This document shows positions 50,497 to 59,370 of a stretch of DNA of 59,370 nt, one piece after another. The translations under genes and the position numbers were made by a program. Numbering within the stretch: the first letter of the stretch is position 1; every line of letters begins with the position of its first letter. Source of the stretch: Clostridia bacterium (GTDB lineage: Bacteria > Bacillota > Clostridia > Oscillospirales > QAKW01); NCBI GenBank assembly GCA_017440465.1, contig JAFSHF010000006.1:1-59370 (forward strand), written 5' to 3'. Below the pieces are notes generated by a model, which worked only from the letters and a program-made list of their open reading frames with translations, did no database searches and had not been told where the DNA came from.

Positions 50497-51507
50497 ATGA
50501 AAAAATCATTATTTGTGTTTAGCATTATGATTTCTATGTTGATTACGATGATGCCAATCTGTAGTGCTTCGGAAGATCAAATTAATAAGAACGTCATTGT
50601 GCATTATCCTGAAATATTTGAGGCCGCAGTGCCGTCTGAAACCAGTAATTATGACGTGGCTGTTAGCAACATGTTACAAATGGGATGGTCTATGAAAGAA
50701 ATTGCTGACTTGCCGGAGAAGATGATTTTAGATTATGCCGACGCCCAATCAACATCCAAAAGTACTAAGTATTTTTGTTACTGTGCCGATGAGAGTGATG
50801 AAGAATATATTGTTGAAATGAAAAAGGATCAATTCGATTATCATGTCAACCAAGAAAAAAGTAAAATCAATGATGGCGCGGATGTAACGCAGTTGTCATC
50901 AACCGGGAAATTGGCGATATCTAATATTTGGTCTACTAGTACAGATTTGAATCAATATAACAGTACCGGATACTTAAAGCAAGATCAATATTTAGCTTGG
51001 GAGGGAAACAATACTTTTCTTAATTCTTATCGGTGGGAATGGGTTATTCATCCTGTGAATACGAGGGAGGATGTGTTTTATCTGACGCATCAAGATAATA
51101 CAACGATGATCCAAGATAGTGAGAATTATGTATATAAATATGATTTCGCTTTGAGTAATGATACTATAGTTTCAGAAACATATGAGAGTTATACTCCTGT
51201 CACATATTCATACGACGGCACTTCCGGTGTTGCATATACGGTTAATTTAAAAGATCCAGAAGCGTATGTTGCTTCGGATGGATTCATTAATTACAGATAT
51301 ACGAACCATAGAGGTTATATGTCATATAGAACGGTTCTAAATAATTCGAATGTGACGGCCACATCGGCTGCAGGTGGATATATTCATTGTACAAAAATAC
51401 CGATAGTTTCTCCCAGTGTTTCTTTTTCCGGACTGGATGTTTCTGTAAGTCCGAGTTATGCATTTGTTGATGAAACTCCGGGGACTTATTGTTCGACAAG
51501 AAAATGA
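50497..51507 (+). CDS. Secreted protein of unknown function, 336 aa
   Basis: Signal peptide (ends ICSASED) and a soluble ectodomain rich in Tyr, Thr, Ser and Asn, with likely beta structure toward the C-terminus (YTPVTYSYDGTSGVAYTVNL, FINYRYTNHRGYMSYRTVLNNSNVTATSAAGGYIHC). The last strands read like an adhesin or immunity-type coat. No motif recognised. GGAGGG RBS. Stop overlaps the protease start (ATGA), so the two are translated together. Confidence 0.7.
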   Translation: MKKSLFVFSIMISMLITMMPICSASEDQINKNVIVHYPEIFEAAVPSETSNYDVAVSNMLQMGWSMKEIADLPEKMILDYADAQSTSKSTKYFCYCADESDEEYIVEMKKDQFDYHVNQEKSKINDGADVTQLSSTGKLAISNIWSTSTDLNQYNSTGYLKQDQYLAWEGNNTFLNSYRWEWVIHPVNTREDVFYLTHQDNTTMIQDSENYVYKYDFALSNDTIVSETYESYTPVTYSYDGTSGVAYTVNLKDPEAYVASDGFINYRYTNHRGYMSYRTVLNNSNVTATSAAGGYIHCTKIPIVSPSVSFSGLDVSVSPSYAFVDETPGTYCSTRK

Positions 51508-52439
51508 AAAAACAAGTATCAAGACTTTTGTTTTCGGTGATAATCATTGCAATTATAGCATCTGTTATTGTGAGTGTTGGATGTAAAAAACATCGAGTCA
51601 ATACGGATGACCTGGTGAAAGCTACGGTTTCATTGTTTGGAGGTATTGATGTCAGAAATTCAAAAATAGTAGACGATGTTTCTGTTGGAACTGGTTTTTT
51701 CTTTGATGATGGATTGATAATGACGGCGAATCACAATGTTACATCCCAATGTGTTGTTATGACGTATGATGGAAAGATATTTGACACTGAAGTATTATAT
51801 TCAGACACTGTAAATGATATAGCAATCTTGCAAATTGAAGCTGAAGGCTATCCGTTTTTAAAAATATCGGACGATGAAATAGGAATTGACGAGAATATTT
51901 TATGCGTTTGTACACCTAAAACTATATTTTTGAAAAACACAGTTTTGAGTGGGAAGATAACAAATATTAATGTTAATGGTCTGGCAAATCAATATTTATT
52001 GCAAACCGATTTGCCATTAAGTCCGGGATGCAGCGGTAGTCCATTGATTAACGAGGACGGCGATGTAATTGCAATGAATGCTTTCAAATCGACGGAGTTT
52101 GCCACCGAGGGTTTATCTTTTGCGATATATGGAGACAAGTTAATAAATTCCATTAAGGTATTTAAAAAGAATGCGAAGCCGATTGAACTTGACTTGACTT
52201 TTTCTGAGAATTTAAATAACCAGTATGGTGTGTTCTTGTCTTCGGGCATAACGGTTATTGATGTAGGGGATGCCTCGATACTGAATGGTCAGATTTTGGC
52301 AAACGATGTTATTTGCTATGTTGACGAAAAAGAAATATTCACAAAAGCAGATTTTTATGAGAACTTTAGAGTTGGATCGTCCATTTCAATTGTTAGAGGC
52401 GGAAAATCGATAAAAATCACTGTTTTGGAGGCTTCATAA
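51504..52439 (+). CDS. Trypsin-like serine protease with PDZ-like tail (HtrA-like)
   Basis: 311 residues. N-terminal hydrophobic anchor (about 8-26), possibly ending in a Cys but with a poor lipobox. S1C-type catalytic triad: His 77 (MTANHN), Asp 105 (NDIAILQ), Ser 177 (GCSGSP). The C-terminal ~80 residues (LSSGITVIDVGDASILNGQILANDVICYVDEKEIFT) match a PDZ shape. Extracytoplasmic quality-control or regulatory protease; coupled with the preceding secreted protein. The upstream TTG in frame is less likely than the ATG overlapping the previous stop. Confidence 0.85.
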   Translation: MKKQVSRLLFSVIIIAIIASVIVSVGCKKHRVNTDDLVKATVSLFGGIDVRNSKIVDDVSVGTGFFFDDGLIMTANHNVTSQCVVMTYDGKIFDTEVLYSDTVNDIAILQIEAEGYPFLKISDDEIGIDENILCVCTPKTIFLKNTVLSGKITNINVNGLANQYLLQTDLPLSPGCSGSPLINEDGDVIAMNAFKSTEFATEGLSFAIYGDKLINSIKVFKKNAKPIELDLTFSENLNNQYGVFLSSGITVIDVGDASILNGQILANDVICYVDEKEIFTKADFYENFRVGSSISIVRGGKSIKITVLEAS

Positions 52440-53143
52440 TGAAAAAAAGAATTGCTCGTATTGCGTTGTTGATACTTATCATCTTGGTGGCAACGTCTTG
52501 CGATCTTGTGAACCTCAAATCGTTTCCTGAAGGAAATCTAAAGTATGCTTCTGAAAAGAATGCGAGCAAGTTTTCTGATTTTCAGAAAGATGGACTCAAA
52601 GTGTATGAGACATATGCCGATAACAATGTATTTAGTTTTATTGTTGATTTTTCGGGTGTGGATGGATTTAGCGGAACGTTCTATGCGGCGGATCAGAATG
52701 GAAATCTTAAATATACCAATATTGGAACACTTGGAGAATCTGTATATTTGGTTTATTTCCCTGATTATAATATAAGCGATAATTTAGTAATTGTCTGTAA
52801 ATCAGACGAACAGATTGTACCAATTGGAGAGTTTTTTCCTGGCATTACTGCGCAGGAAGAGGTTCACTATACCTCCGGGTCAACCTTTCTTTATAATGAT
52901 GAGCTTTATATCGTAGATGAAATAATAAAAACATTTGGTTACTGTATTGTTCGTTTTGATAGAGAAGGGGCAGATCCTGAAGGAATGAACTTTACCGTTT
53001 ATGATCACTTGCTTAAAAATCAATCCCCATATTTTATCGATAATTATACGATGTATCTCACTCATTTTATGGGCATAGAAGATCAACTGTATTTTAAGCT
53101 ACCCGATGATCCCGATGTATTCACTATAGCAATGAAGCCGTGA
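52439..53143 (+). CDS. Lipoprotein of unknown function, 234 aa
   Basis: Lipobox-like VATSC after a strong hydrophobic signal. The remaining sequence is beta-rich with DFSGVDGFSGTFYAAD, an aromatic-rich middle and a short acidic C-terminus. Start overlaps the protease stop (TAATG). Last gene of the envelope island before rpoB; a terminator follows. Confidence 0.72.
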   Translation: MKKRIARIALLILIILVATSCDLVNLKSFPEGNLKYASEKNASKFSDFQKDGLKVYETYADNNVFSFIVDFSGVDGFSGTFYAADQNGNLKYTNIGTLGESVYLVYFPDYNISDNLVIVCKSDEQIVPIGEFFPGITAQEEVHYTSGSTFLYNDELYIVDEIIKTFGYCIVRFDREGADPEGMNFTVYDHLLKNQSPYFIDNYTMYLTHFMGIEDQLYFKLPDDPDVFTIAMKP

Positions 53144-53156
53144 ACTTAAACTAGAC

Positions 53157-53197
53157 AAACGCCCTGAGGTTGCCAAGCATCTTCAGGGCGTTTTTTA
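53157..53197 (+). terminator. Terminator of the envelope island
   Basis: 11-bp outer stem AAACGCCCTGA/TCAGGGCGTTT (53157-53167 with 53183-53193) with an imperfect inner loop, then six T. Confidence 0.88.
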
Positions 53198-53232
53198 TTT
53201 ATCGATGAATTTTGAAAAAATGAAAATTCCCC

Positions 53233-53261
53233 TTGACAAGCCCATTGACAAATGATACAAT
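53233..53261 (+). promoter_or_regulatory. Promoter of rpoBC
   Basis: TTGACA (53233-53238), 17-base spacer, TACAAT (53256-53261), followed by a ~125-base leader. Confidence 0.85.
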
Positions 53262-53394
53262 ATTAAACTGCATCATAATGGAAAAATAGCGCTTGGAAAA
53301 CGATGGAAGTGTAGAAATTTCACAGAAATTTTGCGGTTTTATCGTGCAAAACAGAGAATTTTTCTTAATATAAAGGAAATGGAGTGATTTATTG

Positions 53395-56300
53395 ATGCCG
53401 AGAGAAAAGGTTCTGGGTAAAAACAAACGAATGAGCTTCAATAAGATCGATGAGATCTTAGAGATGCCCAACCTCATTGAGATCCAGAAGAATTCCTACG
53501 AATGGTTTTTGAAGGAAGGCTTGAAGGAGGTCTTTGCGGATGTTTCCCCCATCACAGATTATTCCGGTAATCTGGTGTTGGACTTTTTGGATTTCAGCAT
53601 GAACGAACCCCCGAAATACAGCGTGATCGAATGTAAATCGCGGGACACCACCTACGCAGCTCCCATTCAGGCATTGGTTCGCTTGACCAATAATGAGACC
53701 GGCGAGCTCAAAGAGCAGGAGATCTATATGGGTGATTTCCCGCTGATGACCGAGAGCGGTACGTTTGTGATCAACGGTGCAGAGCGTGTCGTTGTATCTC
53801 AGCTGGTCCGTTCCCCCGGTATCTATTACTCCAAGGAGTTGGATAAGGGCGGTAACCCCCTCTATAAGACCCAAGTCATCCCCAACCGCGGTGCTTGGTT
53901 GGAATATGAGACCGATTCCTTCGATGTCATTTATACTCGCATCGATAAGAACCGCAAACTGCCCATCACCACCTTTGTCCGTGCATTGGGTCATTTTGTC
54001 GCGCGCGATGCCTATAGCCCCTTTAACCATCTGGATCTGGGTGCGGATGCCACCATCACCGATCTCTTCGGTGCAGGCCCCTATATCACCAAGACCTTGG
54101 AAAAGGATATTGCACACGACAGCAACGAAGGCTTGATCGAGGTCTATAAGAAACTGCGTCCCGGCGAGCCTGCAGCGGTGGAAAGCGCCATCGCGCACCT
54201 CAACAATCTGTTTTTCGACGACAAGCGTTATGATCAGTCCCGCGTGGGCATCTATAAATATAATATGAAGATGGCGTTGGCAGACCGCCTGCTCCATCAG
54301 GTAACTGCCGAGCCCGTTGTCGCTCCCATGACCGGCGAAGTTCTGGCAGATGCAGGCGTGAAGATCGACCGCGTTTTGGCGCAGGCGATCGAAGATGCCG
54401 GTGTATTCAACGTTAAGATCCAGGTCGGCGATGTGGTGCTGAATGTGTTCTCCAACGGTATGGTGGATGCATCTAAGTTCCTCTCCTTCGATCCCAATGA
54501 ATGTGGTCTCAATGAGCGCGTTCGTTTCACCGTCTTGAAAGAGATTTTGGAAAGCTGCGAGACCGAGGAGCAGATCAAAGAGCAGTGCAACCTGCGCCGC
54601 CTCGAGCTGATCCCCAAGCATATCATTGTCGATGATATGTTGGCGACCGTCAGCTATCTGATCGGCTTGACCTACGGTGTCGGCACCCCCGACGATATCG
54701 ACCATCTGGGCAACCGCCGTATTCGTGGTGTTGGTGAGCTGTTGCAGAACCAGTTCCGTATCGGCTTTGCCCGTATGGAGCGTACCATCAAAGAGAGAAT
54801 GTCCCTGCAGGATACCGAGTCGGTGACTCCCCAGGCGTTGATCAACGTCCGCCCGGTGGTTGCCGCCATTAAGGAATTCTTCGGTTCTTCTCCCTTGTCT
54901 CAGTTTATGGATCAGAACAACCCCTTGGCGGAGTTGACCCATAAGCGCCGTTTGTCTGCGCTGGGTCCCGGCGGTTTGAGCCGTGATCGCGCAGGCTTCG
55001 AAGTCCGCGATATTCACTATACCCATTATGGCAGAATGTGCCCGATCGAGACCCCTGAAGGTCCGAACATCGGTCTGATCTCCTACTTGGCATCCTATGC
55101 TCGCATCAATGAGTATGGCTTCATTGAGGCCCCCTACCGTAAGGTCGATAAGGAAACCGGCAGAGTTACCGATGAGATCGTGTATATGACCGCCGATGTG
55201 GAAGATGCTTATACCATTGCTCAGGCGAATGAGCCGCTGGATGAAAACGGTTGCTTTGCCCGCGAGCGTGTCACCGCCCGCCGCCGCGATGAGATCATCG
55301 AAGTGGAAGGCAAATTTATTGATTATGTGGACGTTTCTCCCCGAATGATGGTCTCTTCCGCGACCGCGATGATTCCGTTCTTGGAGAACGACGACGCCAA
55401 CCGTGCTCTGATGGGTGCGAACATGCAACGTCAGGCTGTGCCCCTGCTGCGTCCCGAAGCCCCTGTTGTCGGCACCGGTATGGAATATAAGATTGCGCAC
55501 GATAGCGGCGTTTGCGTGGTTTCCAAGCGCGCCGGTACCGTTGAGTTCGTCTCTGCCGATAAGATCGTTATCGATTGCGGCGGTGGGGAAAAGGATACCT
55601 ATGAACTGACCAAGTTCCTGCGTTCCAACCAGGGTACCTGTATCAACCAAAAGCCCATCGTCAGCGTTGGTGAGATGATCGAAGCAGATCAGATCATTGC
55701 CGACGGTCCTTCCACCCAGAACGGTGAAATCGCCCTCGGCCGCAATATGCTGATCGGCTTTATGACCTGGGAAGGTTATAACTACGAAGATGCGGTTCTG
55801 CTGAACGAGCGTCTGGTCAAGGAAGATATCTACACTTCGATCCATATCGAAGAATATGAGATCGAAGCCAGAAGCACCAAGCTGGGTCCCGAAGAGATCA
55901 CCCGCGACGTTCCCAACGTCGGCGAAGATGCGCTGAAGGATCTGGATGCCAGCGGTATTATCCGCATCGGTGCTGAGGTTCGCTCCGGCGATATCCTGGT
56001 CGGTCGTGTTACCCCCAAGGGTGAGACCGAGCTGACCGCCGAAGAAAAACTGTTGCGCGCCATCTTTGGTGAAAAGGCGCGCGAAGTTCGCGATACTTCT
56101 CTGCGCGTACCCCACGGTGAGTACGGTACCATCGTGGATGTTAAGATCTTCACGCAGGAGAACAGCGATGAGCTTTCTCCCGGTGTCAATAAGGTTGTCC
56201 GTGTCTATATCGCCCAAAAGCGTAAGATCAGCGTCGGCGATAAGATGGCAGGCCGCCACGGTAATAAGGGTGTTATTTCCCGCATCCTGCCGCAGGAAGA

Positions 56301-57162
56301 TATGCCCTTCCTGCCGGATGGTACTCCCTTGGATATCGTTCTGAATCCTCTGGGCGTTCCCTCCCGTATGAATATTGGTCAGGTTTTGGAAGTGCACCTG
56401 GGCTATGCCGCTAAGGCGCTGGGCTGGAAGGTGATGACTCCGGTCTTCGACGGCGCGGTCGAAAGCGATATCCGCACCTGCCTGAAGGAAGCCGGCAAGC
56501 GGGAAGACGGTAAGACTGTCCTTTATGACGGACGTACCGGTCTGCCCTTCGATAATCCGGTTACCGTCGGTTATATGTACTTCCTCAAACTGCATCACTT
56601 GGTTGATGATAAGATCCATGCCCGTTCCACCGGTCCGTACAGCTTGGTTACTCAGCAACCGCTCGGCGGTAAGGCGCAGTTCGGCGGCCAACGTTTCGGT
56701 GAAATGGAAGTTTGGGCGCTGGAAGCATACGGCGCCGCATCCACCCTGCAGGAGATTTTGACCGTCAAGTCGGATGATGTTGTCGGCCGTGTCAAAGCGT
56801 TCGAAGCCATCGTCAAGGGTCAGAACATCCCCGATCCCGGCATCCCCGAGTCCTTCAAGGTTTTGGTCAAGGAACTGCAATCCTTGGGTCTGGACTTCAA
56901 GTGTCTGGATGGCAATATGGAAGAGATCGATCTGCGTGATTCCTTTGAGGACGACGATGACGATATCTACGAAGCACGTTTCCGCGCCAAGGCGAAGGAT
57001 GGTGCTGATATGGCCAATATGTTTGACGACGAAGACGAAGCGGCTCCCGCTGAGGAGGACGATGCCGAAGAGGATCTGACCGCTGATCTGGATCTGGGCG
57101 ATTGGTCTGAGGATGAAGACGAAGCAGATGAAGCCGATGCGGCTGATCTGGACGAAGAATAA
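53395..57162 (+). CDS. rpoB: RNA polymerase beta subunit
   Basis: 1255 residues. The rifampicin-binding block reads [20 protein letters not shown] followed by [20 protein letters not shown], with wild-type-like Asp, His and Ser at the classical resistance positions. C-terminal region [20 protein letters not shown]. Unusual tail: about 70 residues after the conserved end are strongly acidic (runs such as DDDDDIYEA and [14 protein letters not shown]). No rplJ-rplL pair lies upstream; it starts with its own promoter. Start: GGAGTG then TTG 53392 or ATG 53395; ATG preferred. Confidence 0.97.
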   Translation: MPREKVLGKNKRMSFNKIDEILEMPNLIEIQKNSYEWFLKEGLKEVFADVSPITDYSGNLVLDFLDFSMNEPPKYSVIECKSRDTTYAAPIQALVRLTNNETGELKEQEIYMGDFPLMTESGTFVINGAERVVVSQLVRSPGIYYSKELDKGGNPLYKTQVIPNRGAWLEYETDSFDVIYTRIDKNRKLPITTFVRALGHFVARDAYSPFNHLDLGADATITDLFGAGPYITKTLEKDIAHDSNEGLIEVYKKLRPGEPAAVESAIAHLNNLFFDDKRYDQSRVGIYKYNMKMALADRLLHQVTAEPVVAPMTGEVLADAGVKIDRVLAQAIEDAGVFNVKIQVGDVVLNVFSNGMVDASKFLSFDPNECGLNERVRFTVLKEILESCETEEQIKEQCNLRRLELIPKHIIVDDMLATVSYLIGLTYGVGTPDDIDHLGNRRIRGVGELLQNQFRIGFARMERTIKERMSLQDTESVTPQALINVRPVVAAIKEFFGSSPLSQFMDQNNPLAELTHKRRLSALGPGGLSRDRAGFEVRDIHYTHYGRMCPIETPEGPNIGLISYLASYARINEYGFIEAPYRKVDKETGRVTDEIVYMTADVEDAYTIAQANEPLDENGCFARERVTARRRDEIIEVEGKFIDYVDVSPRMMVSSATAMIPFLENDDANRALMGANMQRQAVPLLRPEAPVVGTGMEYKIAHDSGVCVVSKRAGTVEFVSADKIVIDCGGGEKDTYELTKFLRSNQGTCINQKPIVSVGEMIEADQIIADGPSTQNGEIALGRNMLIGFMTWEGYNYEDAVLLNERLVKEDIYTSIHIEEYEIEARSTKLGPEEITRDVPNVGEDALKDLDASGIIRIGAEVRSGDILVGRVTPKGETELTAEEKLLRAIFGEKAREVRDTSLRVPHGEYGTIVDVKIFTQENSDELSPGVNKVVRVYIAQKRKISVGDKMAGRHGNKGVISRILPQEDMPFLPDGTPLDIVLNPLGVPSRMNIGQVLEVHLGYAAKALGWKVMTPVFDGAVESDIRTCLKEAGKREDGKTVLYDGRTGLPFDNPVTVGYMYFLKLHHLVDDKIHARSTGPYSLVTQQPLGGKAQFGGQRFGEMEVWALEAYGAASTLQEILTVKSDDVVGRVKAFEAIVKGQNIPDPGIPESFKVLVKELQSLGLDFKCLDGNMEEIDLRDSFEDDDDDIYEARFRAKAKDGADMANMFDDEDEAAPAEEDDAEEDLTADLDLGDWSEDEDEADEADAADLDEE

Positions 57163-57185
57163 TTCGCGGAAAGGAGTATTTTAAT

Positions 57186-59370
<2,185 letters not shown>

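Noticed and set aside
53458-56880. 1140-codon minus-strand frame opposite rpoB
   Set aside because: Shadow caused by codon bias of rpoB; no family signature and Leu/Ile/Gly-rich composition.

Overview
The window is a 59.4 kb piece of a Bacillota chromosome, most likely an endospore-forming Clostridia. Evidence for this: the spore genes gpr and spoIIP, a SpoVB-like flippase next to mazG (yabN), hup and rqcP (yabO), a ClpP/TepA-like peptidase, ThiI without a rhodanese domain, a DUF1934-argS pair and many AGGAGG-type ribosome binding sites. Most genes have moderate-to-high GC. Promoters read as sigma-A (TTGACA-17-TATAAT) and almost every unit ends in a clean intrinsic terminator.

Layout. 1-1.9 kb: end of dnaK, then dnaJ. 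2-5 kb: sugar-type ABC importer (binding lipoprotein and two permeases, no ATPase). 5-6.9 kb: AGCS amino-acid symporter on the minus strand behind a glycine riboswitch whose fold predicts an OFF switch. 8-11.3 kb: gdhA, small membrane proteins, Mrp-type ATPase. 11.3-17.3 kb: gpr-spoIIP, a cysteine desulfurase-thiI pair and a large membrane protein. 17.4-18.1 kb: tRNA-Gly followed by an S23-type four-helix-bundle gene and short repeats. 18.2-21.9 kb (minus): rpsO-pnp-HAD-trxA. 22-28.9 kb: lipoprotein, two-component system, PAP2 phosphatase and two membrane-anchored RCC1-repeat proteins. 28.9-31.3 kb: rpmE, a 275-bp element with 25-bp terminal inverted repeats, HAD and LUD genes, and a MazF toxin with no visible antitoxin.

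31.3-34 kb is the densest non-coding stretch. It holds a polysaccharide deacetylase with a hairpin-rich leader, two probable small RNAs with their own promoters (one with a predicted H-type pseudoknot), a second S23-type gene, an array of mini-hairpins, and a tRNA-Met/Glu/Val cluster. 34-37.1 kb: TepA-like peptidase, acetyltransferase, ABC-F ATPase. 37.1-40.4 kb (minus): flippase, mazG, hup, rqcP. 40.8-45.9 kb: tadA, ddl, murI, DUF1934, argS, rplS with a leader RNA.

46-53.2 kb is an accessory-looking envelope island. It encodes an ECF sigma factor, its probable membrane anti-sigma partner, two tandem duplicated lipoproteins, an M23 peptidase, an unknown secreted protein, a trypsin-like protease with a PDZ-like tail, and a lipoprotein. 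From about 48.9 kb it is clearly more AT-rich than its surroundings. It ends directly upstream of rpoB-rpoC; rpoC runs off the window.

The least explained items are the two candidate ncRNAs (32.7-33.04 kb), the inverted-repeat element (29.23-29.51 kb), and the recurring pairing of tRNA genes, S23-type genes and mini-hairpin arrays.
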